Source of the DNA: Buchananella sp. 14KM1171
GTDB lineage: Bacteria > Actinomycetota > Actinomycetes > Actinomycetales > Actinomycetaceae
NCBI RefSeq assembly: GCF_041380365.1
Contig: NZ_CP159981.1
Coordinates: 1,488,001 to 1,552,000, forward strand
DNA length: 64,000 bases
Reading direction: 5' to 3'
Numbering within the stretch: position 1 is the stretch's first letter; every line of letters begins with the position of its first letter. The notes under the pieces were generated by a model that saw only the letters and a list, made by a program, of their open reading frames with translations, had not been told where the DNA came from and did not search any database. The position numbers were made by a program, and so were the translations under genes. Shown in pieces: positions 17,540 to 26,800 of this stretch.

Positions 17540-17626
17540 GGTCCCACGCCGCCCGCGGCGGTGCGGAGCGCGGGTGCGAGAGCCCAAGGGTGGCGCGGAA
17601 GAGCCCGGGTTTTGCCGCAGAGAGCA

Positions 17627-17661
17627 GTTGGTCCCCGCAGGTGAAACCTGCGGGGACCAAC
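17627..17661. terminator. Hairpin terminator between pstB and pit
   Basis: A perfect 16-bp stem (17627-17642 with 17646-17661) with a three-base loop lies between convergent genes. It could serve both strands. Confidence 0.8.
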
Positions 17662-17705
17662 CACATCAGCTACCGGCATACCCCAGGCATTTGAGAGCGG
17701 CCCAG

Positions 17706-18767
17706 TCAGACCGCGAGCGTGTTGGCCAGGATCCAGTAGAGACCGGCGGCCACCGCAGCGGAGGCCGGGATAGTCAGCACCCAGGCCATCGCGATGTTTC
17801 CGGCCACACCCCAACGCACGGCGGACAGGCGGCGCGTGGCGCCCACGCCCATGATGCCGGCGGTGATCGTGTGGGTGGTGGAGACCGGGGCGTGGAACAC
17901 GTAGGCGGCGGTGTAGAGAACACCGGAGGCCACGCCCTCGGCCACGAAGCCGCGGGCCGGGTCCAGCTCGATCACCTTGCGGCCCAGCGTGCGCATGATG
18001 CGCCAGCCACCCGCGTAGGTACCGGCGGAGATCGCCAGCGCAGCAGCGATCTTCACCCACAGCGGCACCACGATCTCACCGGAGGCGTCGAACACCTGGT
18101 GGTGGTGGCCGTAGCCGCCCGCGATCAGGGCCATCACGATGACACCCATGGTCTTCTGCGCGTCCTGCAGGCCGTGGCCCAGCGCCATGGCGGCCGCAGA
18201 GATGGTCTGCAGCACCCGGAAGCGCTTGTTGGTCTTGTGGTAGGGCAGGTTGCGCACCAGCCACAGCACCAGCACCATCACGAAGTAGGCCAGCAGGAAA
18301 CCGATCAGCGGCGAGGCCACCATCGGCACAACGACCTTCCAGAAGATGCCATTCCAGTGCACCTGCGTGGCGCTAGCCAGACCAGCACCGACCAGGCCAC
18401 CGATCAGGGCGTGGGAGGAGGAGGACGGCAGGCCGTACCACCAGGTGATCATGTTCCACACGATCGCGCCCACCAGGGCGGCCAGGATGATCGCCAAACC
18501 GTGCACTTGCATCATCGGATCGGCGTCGGCTGTGAAGTGTTTGACGTCGATGATGCCGTCACCGATGGTCTTGGCGACCTCCGTGCCCAGCAGCGCACCG
18601 ATCACGTTCATGACCGCAGCCATCAACAGTGCCGCGCGGGGCGTCAAAGCCCGCGTGGAAACCGAGGTGGCGATAGCGTTCGCGGCGTCGTGGAATCCGT
18701 TGGTGTAGTCGAAGACAAGCGCCAAAACGATGACGGTAACGACCAGCACCAGGGCTAGGTTCAGCAT
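17706..18767 (-). CDS. pit: PiT-family inorganic phosphate transporter
   Basis: A 353-residue low-affinity phosphate carrier with about ten membrane segments. The duplicated PiT signature is visible: FDYTNGFHDAANAIATSVSTRALTPR near the N-terminus and a second GVGATRRLSAVRWGVAGNI half near the C-terminus. ATG 18767 shares its A with the stop of the upstream DUF47 gene (TGATG), so the two are translationally coupled; GTG 18770 is too close to AGGAAG. Together with the pst genes this gives both high- and low-affinity phosphate uptake. Confidence 0.95.
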   Translation of the reverse strand: MLNLALVLVVTVIVLALVFDYTNGFHDAANAIATSVSTRALTPRAALLMAAVMNVIGALLGTEVAKTIGDGIIDVKHFTADADPMMQVHGLAIILAALVGAIVWNMITWWYGLPSSSSHALIGGLVGAGLASATQVHWNGIFWKVVVPMVASPLIGFLLAYFVMVLVLWLVRNLPYHKTNKRFRVLQTISAAAMALGHGLQDAQKTMGVIVMALIAGGYGHHHQVFDASGEIVVPLWVKIAAALAISAGTYAGGWRIMRTLGRKVIELDPARGFVAEGVASGVLYTAAYVFHAPVSTTHTITAGIMGVGATRRLSAVRWGVAGNIAMAWVLTIPASAAVAAGLYWILANTLAV

Positions 18768-19387
18768 CACGCTTCCTTAAGTGCGATCGTCTCCACCACG
18801 TGCGCGAACTTCTCGAAGGAGTCGATGGCGGCCTCGAGCGCGCAGGTGACCTCCTTGAGCTTGATCAGCTCGATGGGGTCCTTCTCGTTCTCGAACAGGT
18901 TGCCGACGCACTTGCGGTAGACGCGGTCGCCCGCGTTCTCCAGGCGGTTGATCTCCATCCAGTACTCGCGCAGGTTGGAGGGGGTGCGCAGGTTGGGCAG
19001 CACCTCCGTCGTGATCTCCGCGCACTTCTCCACCAGGGAGACCTGCTCCACCAGCTCGGCGGGGACGCGGGAAACCTTGTAGAGGTAGAAGAACTCACCG
19101 GCTTCGTCGATCAGGTCCACGCAGTCGTCCAGCGTGGTGGCCAGGTCGGCCAGGTCGTCGCGGTCCAGCGGGGTGACGAACGTGGAATTCATGCGCTCGA
19201 ACACGGCGTGAATCGCGTCGTCCGCGCCGTGCTCGGCCTCGTGCAGAGCGTCCATGAGCGCCTCGCGCTCGTGCATGTCCGCCGAGATCAGTTTCGACAG
19301 CGCAGCTGCCGCAGCAGTCAGGTGAGTTCCCACCTGGGCGTAGAGGTCAAAAAGGTGGCCGTTGGTGGGCGTTGGGCGCAATCGCAC
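18767..19387 (-). CDS. DUF47/PhoU-like regulator of the PiT transporter
   Basis: A 206-residue, all-helical cytoplasmic protein of the DUF47 family, which is related to PhoU and usually encoded beside PiT transporters. Visible: DALHEAEHGADDAIHAVFERMNSTFVTPLDRDDLADLATTLDDCVDLIDEAGEF, the E/D-rich metal-binding helices. GTG 19387 is preceded by GGAG at good spacing, while the longer upstream reading has no family similarity. A single GTTAACC (minus strand, 19412-19418) lies upstream, possibly a degenerate PHO box. Confidence 0.92.
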   Translation of the reverse strand: MRLRPTPTNGHLFDLYAQVGTHLTAAAAALSKLISADMHEREALMDALHEAEHGADDAIHAVFERMNSTFVTPLDRDDLADLATTLDDCVDLIDEAGEFFYLYKVSRVPAELVEQVSLVEKCAEITTEVLPNLRTPSNLREYWMEINRLENAGDRVYRKCVGNLFENEKDPIELIKLKEVTCALEAAIDSFEKFAHVVETIALKEA

Positions 19388-19900
19388 CGGAGTCTCCTTA
19401 TCGCGGCATCGGGTTAACGAGCGATAGCCAAACCGGGAACGGTCGGTCCGCGCTCTCAGTATGCACCCTGGCGAGCGTGCTAAGGGAGCCCGGTTGTCCC
19501 GTGCGGCCGCGATGGAGGCGCAAGCGCGAGCGGCGAGCGGCGCATTTGGCTCTAAGCCAGGGACTTTTGGCACGTTGCTGGCCGGAGGGGGAGGGGATTG
19601 AGATTCGCCACGTTGGGTGCCCACCCGCGCCGGGACCCCTCCGGGTGGCCGGAATGAGAAAACCGCCGGAACCGCGCCGGTTCGGGGCGCATTTCCAGCG
19701 GAGGGAGCTATGGGGACGCCGGGCCGGAAGGCGCCTGTCGGCGCGTATGCCGCTCGAAGCGGCTCTAGTTGGAGCCCGGGGCTTTCGCGGCCCGACGTCA
19801 CCCCAAGTGTAACCCATCACCCAAGCCGCGCTCGCGGATTGTGTGATTCAGCTCGCACCGATGGTTGGGCTGGGTTGCCCCCTATGGGACGATTGCAGGC
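19388..19900. other. Divergent spacer without a recognised gene
   Basis: About 510 bp between DUF47 (minus) and the membrane protein (plus). Open frames here lack ribosome-binding sites and family features. Apart from GTTAACC near 19415, I see nothing definite. Confidence 0.5.
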
Positions 19901-20962
19901 GTGACCTCCCAATCAGCCTCCCTAGACCCGGCAGATCGCACCACCGCCCGCGGCCAGAGCGGCACCGCCGGTACGCCCACCGCCCCCCTTGGTGGGCCCC
20001 AGGTGGACGACGTTGCCCCCGCCCTCCCCCTCGCTGCGGCAGGCGGCGGGGCGGCGCTGGCAGGCGGAGGGGCGGCGGAGGCGTCGTCGGACACCAAGGA
20101 AAGTCAGGGGGGCGTGCACGTGACGGTGGAGCGGCCGCGACTACGGGCGGCAAACGTCAGCCGTCTAGCCAGCGACGCCACCAGCCTCGAAGCGAACTTC
20201 GGCACGCGCCCGGGGGTGACCATCGCGCTGGTTTCGGCCGCGATCGCGCTGGCCTTCGCCTATATCTCCACGCGCCTGCCGCAGCGAATGGAGGCCTACC
20301 CGACCTTCGCGCTGCTGGCATCGCTGGCCTACGGCTGGCCCTCGCTCATCGGCATCCCCAGCCGGCGCGGCGGCCCACTGGTCATCGCGTTCTCCGGGCT
20401 TTCGGCCATCATCCTGCTGCAGCTCACCGGCAACTACGCGTGGAGCGTGGTGGTGATGGGCTTCGCGCTCATCGCGGCGTTCATCCACCAGATGGCGCGC
20501 GAGGGTGGCCGGCCGGGCCTGGTGGAGTCGGTGGCGGGGATCGTCACCGGTGCGCTCATCGCGCTGGCGGGCACCGGCTGGCTGGCGTTGACGACGTCGG
20601 CGGCCATGCTGCCCTTCGTTGGGGTGGGCGGGATCAGCCTGGCGGCGGCCGGCCTGGTCACCGCGATCCCCGGCAACTGGACCACTCGCCTGGCCGCCTG
20701 CACCCTGGCCGCCGTGGGCGGGGCTTACGGGGCGAGCCGATGGCTGCTGCCGCTGAGCGCGGGGGAGCACCTGTTCGTGGGCGGGCTGCTGGGCCTGCTG
20801 GTGGGATTGACCGTCGCGTTCGTTCGCCTGGCGGCCTGGCCCGCCCTGCTTAACCGCGAGGGCGGGCTGCGCCTGCACCGCGCCGAGCTGGCCGCCTACG
20901 CCCTGCCCGTCATGCTCACCGGCGTGGTGGTCTACGCGGTGGCGCGGGTGCTGGTCGGGTAG
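19901..20962 (+). CDS. Hypothetical integral membrane protein
   Basis: A 353-residue protein with a disordered N-terminus (about 75 residues) then about eight hydrophobic segments from GVTIALVSAAIALAFAYIS to the C-terminus. I do not recognise the family. The GTG start at 19901 is a judgement: there is no clear ribosome-binding site. The N-terminal tail holds an inverted pair of the dispersed motif (20002-20023 and 20074-20095), read as VDDVAPA and EASSDT. It stands alone, with a GC-rich spacer downstream. Confidence 0.65.
   Translation: MTSQSASLDPADRTTARGQSGTAGTPTAPLGGPQVDDVAPALPLAAAGGGAALAGGGAAEASSDTKESQGGVHVTVERPRLRAANVSRLASDATSLEANFGTRPGVTIALVSAAIALAFAYISTRLPQRMEAYPTFALLASLAYGWPSLIGIPSRRGGPLVIAFSGLSAIILLQLTGNYAWSVVVMGFALIAAFIHQMAREGGRPGLVESVAGIVTGALIALAGTGWLALTTSAAMLPFVGVGGISLAAAGLVTAIPGNWTTRLAACTLAAVGGAYGASRWLLPLSAGEHLFVGGLLGLLVGLTVAFVRLAAWPALLNREGGLRLHRAELAAYALPVMLTGVVVYAVARVLVG
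20002..20095. repeat. Inverted pair of the dispersed CGACGT motif in a membrane protein tail
   Basis: GGTGGACGACGTTGCCCC starts at 20002 and its inverted partner GAGGCGTCGTCGGACACC ends at 20095. The middle resembles that of the ppk pair (CTCCCCCTCGCTGCGGC against CCCCCTCCGCTGCGGC). Confidence 0.6.
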
Positions 20963-21103
20963 CGGCCGGGGCGGCCCGAGGGCGGTGAGGCCGGGGTCGG
21001 TGAGGCCGGGGGTTGGCCCGGGGGCGATGTGGCCCGGGGTCGGTGAGGCCGGCAAACACTGCGCCGGCGCCTGCCCGCCCCGGCACGGCCGCGACGGCGC
21101 GAG

Positions 21104-21109
21104 TAGGCT
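21104..21109 (+). promoter_or_regulatory. Leaderless -10 element TAGGCT
   Basis: TAGGCT ends seven bases before ATG 21117, placing the transcription start at or next to the start codon. Confidence 0.6.
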
Positions 21110-21116
21110 TGGTGCC

Positions 21117-21740
21117 ATGACTCTTTCTCTTCCTGACGGCCTGGCTCCCGAGGTCTACCCGCTGGCTTGGCTGGTGGGTTCCTGGCAGGGATTCGGTGAA
21201 CTCGCCTACCCCGGCATCGACGCCGGCCTGGTGATTCACGAGATGACCTTCGACCACGACGGCGGCCCCTACCTGCGCCAGACGTGGACCACCTGGACCA
21301 CGCGCCCCGAGGGCGCCGAGCGCCTGCGCGGATCCACCGGCGCGGTGCGGGTGGACGTCACCGGCGCGCAGGGGTACGCGCACCTGGAGAAGGACCAGAT
21401 CTGGTTCACCGAAACCACCTACTGGCGCTGCCTGCCGGGCCAGGAGGTGGAAGCCCCCGAGGGAGGCGGCGCGGGCGTGGAGGCCCCCATCGCCGCCCTG
21501 GAGCTGGTCAGCGCCGACCCGGCCGGCCACGCCGCCACATGGCGCGGCGCCGCGCAGGGCCCGCGCATCGAGGTGGCCACGATCGAGGTGGCCGGCACCC
21601 CGCAGGCCGCCGTGGTCGAGTCGGTGCGCCGCCACTACGGGCTGGTGAACTCCGAGCTGATGGTGGTCGGTTACATGGCGGCCTTCGGCCAGGAGGAGCA
21701 GGCCTACTTCTCCGGGCGCATGGCCCGCGTGGCCGAGTAG
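21117..21740 (+). CDS. Nitrobindin/FABP-like beta-barrel protein
   Basis: A 207-residue protein of the bacterial nitrobindin family (DUF1794/THAP4-like heme-binding domain). The family N-terminal motif is LAWLVGSWQGFGEL (GxWxGxG), followed by alternating beta strands: YLRQTWTTW, WFTETTYWRC, ATWRG, IEVATIEVAGTPQA, VRRHYGLVNSELMVVGYMAAFGQ. An Ala/Gly-rich insertion (VEAPEGGGAGVEAPIA) interrupts the barrel. Family members bind ferric heme; the exact axial histidine here is not certain. Leaderless start. Followed after 10 bp by ygfZ. Confidence 0.85.
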   Translation: MTLSLPDGLAPEVYPLAWLVGSWQGFGELAYPGIDAGLVIHEMTFDHDGGPYLRQTWTTWTTRPEGAERLRGSTGAVRVDVTGAQGYAHLEKDQIWFTETTYWRCLPGQEVEAPEGGGAGVEAPIAALELVSADPAGHAATWRGAAQGPRIEVATIEVAGTPQAAVVESVRRHYGLVNSELMVVGYMAAFGQEEQAYFSGRMARVAE

Positions 21741-21750
21741 GCGCGCCGTC

Positions 21751-23025
21751 GTGAGCGTTGCGGTTGCCGCCGAGTCGATCGGCGCGGCGGGGGCGCGTGC
21801 CCTGGGGCAGGGCGCGGTCCGGCTGGATGGCGCGATAGCGCACTACGGCAACGTCGCCGGAGAGTACCGTGCCCTGTGCGCGGGGCGTGCCCTGGTGGAC
21901 CTGGGGCACATGGAGGTGCTGACCGTCAGCGGCCCCGACCGCCTGAGCTGGCTGACCACCCTGTCCACCCAGGACGTGCGCGCCCTTGCCCCCGGGCAGA
22001 GCCGCGAGCTGCTGATCCTGGACCCGAACGGGCGCGTGGAGCACGCCGCCTTCGTACTGGACGACGCCACCACCACCTACCTCGTGCTGGACGCCGGCCG
22101 CGCCGCCGCCTGCGCCGACTTCCTTGCCTCCATGCGTTTCATGCTGCGCGTCGAGGTGGAAGCGCGCCCCGACCTGCGCGCCGTGGGGGCCGCCCTCCAC
22201 CTGGATTTCGTGGCCGACGTTGCCGCCGGTGTGGCCGACGTTGCCGCCGGCGCCCCTGTCGGCGTGGCGGGAGGTGGCGAGGCCGGTGCAGGCACCGGCG
22301 AGCGGCTGCGTCTGGCCCTGCGCTCCCTGCTGGAGCGGGCCACCGGCAGCTCCCTGGTGTGGGTGGACCCCTGGCCGGGGCCCGACCCGCGCTCCGCGAC
22401 CTACTACGCCGGGGCCCACCCGGGCGAGCAGAGCGCCGTAGGCCTGGCCCTGGTGGGCGCCGCCACCCCGGCCGCAGACCTGCTGGCGGCGGGCTTGGCG
22501 CCCGCAGGTTTCCTGGCCTGGGAGGACCTGCGCGTCGAGCGCTGGCGCCCCCGCCTGGGCCGCGAAGTCGACGAGCGCTGCGTGCCCCACGAGCTGGACT
22601 GGCTGCGCAGCGCCGTCCACCTGGACAAGGGCTGCTACCGAGGCCAAGAGGCAGTCGCCCGCATCGTGAACCTGGGGCGTCCTCCGCGGCGCCTGGCGTT
22701 CTTGCATCTGGACGGGGGTGAGGAAGTGCTGCCCGCCCCCGGCAGCCCGGTCCTGCCGGGCAGTGGGGACGCGGCGAGTGCTAGGCCCGTCGGTGCCGTC
22801 ACCTCCGCCGTGCTGCACCCCGAGCTCGGTCCAGTGGCCCTGGCCATGCTGAAGCGCTCGGTGGCGATTGACTCCGAACTGCTGGTGCGCGCCCAGGTGC
22901 CCACCGAGGGTGGTGAGGAGGTAGTCGTGGACGTGCCCGCCACGCAGGAGGAGATCGTGAACCCGGAGGGCAAATCCTCCGCCTCCCCGGCCCAGCGCCC
23001 CGGCGCGGAACTGCGCGGGCGCTGA
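21751..23025 (+). CDS. ygfZ: YgfZ/GcvT-domain folate-binding protein
   Basis: A 424-residue protein of the YgfZ family, which helps Fe-S cluster assembly or repair through folate. The diagnostic KGCYRGQEAVARIVNLG motif is at about residues 291-307. The N-terminal GcvT-like region has DLGHMEVLTVSGPDRLSWLTTLSTQDV. In the middle an inserted VADVAAG is tandemly duplicated (21-nt repeat, 22210-22250), which are two copies of the dispersed motif. GTG 21751 lacks a strong ribosome-binding site. The stop overlaps the dtd start (TGATG). Confidence 0.9.
   Translation: MSVAVAAESIGAAGARALGQGAVRLDGAIAHYGNVAGEYRALCAGRALVDLGHMEVLTVSGPDRLSWLTTLSTQDVRALAPGQSRELLILDPNGRVEHAAFVLDDATTTYLVLDAGRAAACADFLASMRFMLRVEVEARPDLRAVGAALHLDFVADVAAGVADVAAGAPVGVAGGGEAGAGTGERLRLALRSLLERATGSSLVWVDPWPGPDPRSATYYAGAHPGEQSAVGLALVGAATPAADLLAAGLAPAGFLAWEDLRVERWRPRLGREVDERCVPHELDWLRSAVHLDKGCYRGQEAVARIVNLGRPPRRLAFLHLDGGEEVLPAPGSPVLPGSGDAASARPVGAVTSAVLHPELGPVALAMLKRSVAIDSELLVRAQVPTEGGEEVVVDVPATQEEIVNPEGKSSASPAQRPGAELRGR
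22210..22250 (+). repeat. Tandem 21-nt duplication of the dispersed motif in ygfZ
   Basis: GTGGCCGACGTTGCCGCCGG occurs at 22210 and again at 22231, in frame, encoding VADVAAG twice. Confidence 0.75.
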
Positions 23026-23567
23026 TGCGCGCCGTGGTGACCCGGGTGCTCAGCGCCCGCGTGCTGGTGGACGGCGAGGTGGTGGGTCAGCTGCCCCGCC
23101 CCGGCCTGCTGGCCCTGGTGGGCGTCTCCACCGAGGACGCAGAGAAGGACGCCGCCTACATCGCCCGCAAGATCGCTGAACTGCGCATCCTGCCTCCCTC
23201 GTACGCGCAGCCCGGCTGCGGCGCGGACCCGGCGGAGAGCGACCGGGGCGAGGCCGGCCCCGAGGGCTGCCCTGAAGGTGATGTCGGCGCGCAGCAGGAG
23301 GACGCCTCGGCCACCGAGGTGGGCGCGCCGGTGCTCGTGGTCTCCCAGTTCACGCTCCACGCTGCCACGCGCAAGGGGCGCCGTCCGTCCTGGAGCGCGG
23401 CCGCGCGCGGGGAGGTGGCCCAGCCGATGGTCGAGCGCGTCAAGGAGCTGCTGCGCGGGCACGGGCTGCACGTGGAGAGCGGTCGCTTCGGGGCCATGAT
23501 GCAGGTGGAGTCCGTCAACGACGGTCCCTTCACCCTGATCCTGGACTCCACCGACCCCCGCCGCTGA
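23025..23567 (+). CDS. dtd: D-aminoacyl-tRNA deacylase Dtd
   Basis: A 180-residue enzyme that removes D-amino acids from mischarged tRNAs. Signatures: N-terminal MRAVVTRVLSARVLVDGEVVG, SQFTLHAATRKGRRPSW with the catalytic SQFTL, and NDGPFTLILDS, the cross-subunit Gly-cisPro motif. It is about 35 residues longer than typical Dtd because of a hydrophilic insertion (about residues 62-101, AQPGCGADPAES to QQEDASATEVG) just before the LVVSQFTL strand. The start overlaps the ygfZ stop. Confidence 0.95.
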   Translation: MRAVVTRVLSARVLVDGEVVGQLPRPGLLALVGVSTEDAEKDAAYIARKIAELRILPPSYAQPGCGADPAESDRGEAGPEGCPEGDVGAQQEDASATEVGAPVLVVSQFTLHAATRKGRRPSWSAAARGEVAQPMVERVKELLRGHGLHVESGRFGAMMQVESVNDGPFTLILDSTDPRR

Positions 23568-23572
23568 ACCGA

Positions 23573-23597
23573 GCGCCCCGCCTTCGGGGCGGGGCGC
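23573..23597 (+). terminator. Hairpin after dtd
   Basis: A 10-bp GC stem (23573-23582 with 23588-23597) with loop TTCGG. There is no T-tract. Confidence 0.6.
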
Positions 23598-23707
23598 GGC
23601 CGCCGGGCCGTCAGCTCCTATGCCGGTCGGTGCGTATCCGCCGGGCCGGATTTGGGTTCGCGCGCCCGCCGGGACGCGGGCAGGCCGGCGCGGGGCGCGC
23701 TGGGGGC

Positions 23708-23857
23708 GGCGGGCGGAGCGTCGTCCCTCTACAGCGCCACTTAAGGGGTGCTAAAGTGGTGGGGCAGGGTGCTTAAATGGCTGCAAATACCACGCGCTCT
23801 CGCTAGTGTGAGCTGCATAACAAATAGTGGGCCGTCGTGGCGAAAAACGGCGGCCCA
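23708..23857 (+). promoter_or_regulatory. putA upstream region
   Basis: It holds a dispersed motif copy (GGCGGGCGGAGCGTCGTCCC, ending near 23727), two similar segments GGGTGCTAAAGTGG and GGGTGCTTAAATGG (from about 23746 and 23769), and a hairpin 23828-23837/23848-23857 with an A-rich loop just before the ribosome-binding site CGGAGGAG. The promoter is not pinpointed. Confidence 0.4.
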
Positions 23858-23885
23858 TCGTGACGGTCAGCCAACGGAGGAGACC

Positions 23886-26800
23886 ATGAGCACCCCGAGC
23901 GTCCCCGCCCAGCCCAGCCACCTCGCCGCCATCGACCTGGCCGTCCAGACGGCGCGTCGGTGGGCAAAGGCCTCCGCCACCTACCCGGAGGACCGCGCCG
24001 CCCGCCTGCTGGCCGACGTGCTGGCCACCGAGGGCGGACTGGACTTCACCGTCGGCTTCGTGGACGGCGTGGTCCGCACCGAGGACATCGGCGTGGCCGC
24101 CCGCAACCTGGCCCGCCTCACCAAGCAGCGCCCCGACTTCCTGCCCGCCTGGCTGGGCATGCCCGCCTCCGCCGGCGGCAAGCTCGCCAAGCTGGCCCCC
24201 TCGGTCGTGGTCCCCATGGCGCGGCGCATCTTCCAGTCCCTAGTGGGGGACCTGGTGGTGGACGTCTCCGACGCCAAGCTCGGCGCGGCTATCGCGCGCC
24301 TGAGCGCCGGCGGGGCACGACTCAACATCAACCTGCTCGGCGAGGCCGTGCTGGGGGAGAAGGAGGCCGCCCGCCGCCTGCGCGCCGTGGAGGAGCTGCT
24401 GCGCCGCCCCGACGTGGACTACGTCTCCCTCAAGGTCTCCGCCATCTCCGGCCCGCACAACCCGTGGGGCTTCGACGAGGTGGTGGCCCAGTCCGTGGAG
24501 CGCGTGGCCCACCTCTACACCTACGCCGCCCAGGAGAGCGCCGCCGGCCGCCCCAAGTTCATCAACCTGGATATGGAGGAATACCGCGACCTGGACCTGA
24601 CCATCGAGGTCTTCACCCGCCTGCTGGACCGCCCCGAGCACCTGCACCTGGAGGCCGGGATCGTGCTGCAGACCTACCTGCCCGACGCCCTGCCCGCCAT
24701 GCAGCGCCTGCAGGAGTGGGCTGCGGCCCGCCGGGCACGCGGCGGGGCCGGCATCAAGGTGCGCGTCGTCAAGGGCGCCAACCTGGCCATGGAGCGCGTC
24801 GAGGCCGCCACCCACGGCTGGGAACTGGCCACCTGGCCCTCCAAGGCCCACACCGACGCCAACTACCTGCGCGTCCTGGACTGGGCCCTGACCCCCGAGC
24901 GCACCGCCAACGTGCGCCTGGGCGTGGCCGGCCACAACCTCTTCACCCTCGCCTACGCGTGGGAGCTGGCCGGGCTGCGCGGCGCGCGCGACGGCATGGA
25001 GGTGGAAATGCTCTCAGGCATGGCCACCCAGCAGGCCGAGGCCGTGCGCGCCGAGGTGGGCAACCTGCTGCTCTACGTCCCCGTCGTGCGCCCCCAGGAG
25101 TACGACGTCGCCATCGCCTACCTAGTGCGCCGCCTGGAAGAAAACTCCGCCCCGGAGAACTTCATGAGCGCCTCCTTCGACATCGCCCAGGAGGGCGCCT
25201 TTGCCGACCAGGCCGCCCGGTTCAGGCAGGCCGCCGCGATGTTCCTCCCCGAGGAGATGGACGACGCTGCCGCACCGGCCGGAGAGAGCGGGCGCGGCCA
25301 CGAGCTGTGCCGCCCCAACCGGACCCAGGACCGGGGCGCCGAGACGCGGGAATCCCTGGCCGCAGCGGCGGGGCAGGCTGAGGGATGGCCCTTTGCCAAC
25401 ACGGCAGACACCGACCCGGCCCTGCCCGCCAACCGCGAGTGGGCCAAGGCCATCATGGGGCGCGTGCCCACCTCCCAGCTGGGCGTGGCCGGCGTGGCCG
25501 CCGCGCGCGTGGAGAGCGCGGGCGAACTGGAAGCCGTGATCGTGCGCGGGCTCGCTGCCGGGCGCGAGTGGGCCGCCCTGCCCGCCGCAGAGCGCGCCGA
25601 GGTGCTCCACCGCGTGGGTGTGGAGCTCGCGGCCCGCCGGGCCGAGCTGATCGAGGTGGCCGCCAGCGAGCTCGGCAAGGCCCTTGACCAGACCGACGTC
25701 GAGGTCAGCGAGGCCGTGGACTTCGCCCACTACTACGCCACCCAGGCGGTGCGGATGAGTGGCGCGGTGGAGGCCGACGGCGCCCGCTTCGAGCCCGCCG
25801 CCCTCACCGTGGTCACCCCGCCGTGGAACTTCCCCCTGGCCATCCCCTTCGGCGGTGTCGCGGCCGCGCTCGCGGCCGGCTCGCCCGCGATCCTCAAGCC
25901 CGCCCCCGCCGCCGTGCGCTGCGGCGCCCTGCTGGTGGAGGCCATGGAGGCGGCCGGCGTGCCGGCCGGCGTGGTACAGCTGGTGGTCCCCGACGCCGAG
26001 CGCGGCGAGGCCCTGGTGCGCGACGCGCGCGTTGCGCGCGTGGTCCTCACCGGCGCGGCCCACACCGCCCGCCTGTTCAAGAGCTGGCGGCCGGACCTGG
26101 ACCTGCTGGCGGAGACCAGCGGCAAGAACGCCATCGTCGTCACCCCCGCCGCAGACCTGGACCTGGCCGTCAAGGACGTGGTGGCCAGCGCATTCGGGCA
26201 CGCCGGCCAGAAGTGCTCGGCGGCCTCCCTGGTCATCCTGGTGGGCAGCGTGGCGCGCTCGCGGCGTTTCAGGGACCAGCTGATCGACGCCGTCTCCTCC
26301 CTGACCGTTGACTGGCCCACCAACCCGCTGGCCCAGATGGGGCCGCTGTCCGTGCCCCTCACGGACAAGCTGCGCTGGGGCCTAACCCGCCTGGACGGCG
26401 GGCAGAAGTGGGTACTCCAGCCCCGTAGCCTGGATGAGACCGGGCGCCTGTGGAGCCCGGGACTGCGCTCCGGGGTGCGGCCCGGCACCGAGTACCACCT
26501 GGTGGAGTACTTCGGCCCCATCCTGGGCGTCATGGCCGTGGACAGCCTGGAGGAGGCCGTGGCCGTGCAAAACGGCACCGAGTTCGGCCTCACCGCCGGA
26601 CTGCACTCGCTGGACGCGCAGGAGATCGGCTACTGGCTGGACCACGTCCAGGCCGGCAACCTCTACGTCAACCGGGGCATCACCGGCGCGATCGTGCAGC
26701 GCCAGCCCTTCGGCGGCTGGAAGCGCTCTACGGTGGGCACCACCTTCAAGGCCGGCGGACCCAACTACCTCTACGGTTTCGGTCGCGTGCTGCCCGGGGA

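Noticed and set aside
19398-19820. Gene in the divergent spacer upstream of DUF47
   Set aside because: Open frames on both strands are Arg/Pro/Gly-rich, with no ribosome-binding site or similarity, and overlap the DUF47 upstream region.
23828-23857. Riboswitch upstream of putA
   Set aside because: Only a simple hairpin is visible. There is no conserved aptamer core that I can recognise.
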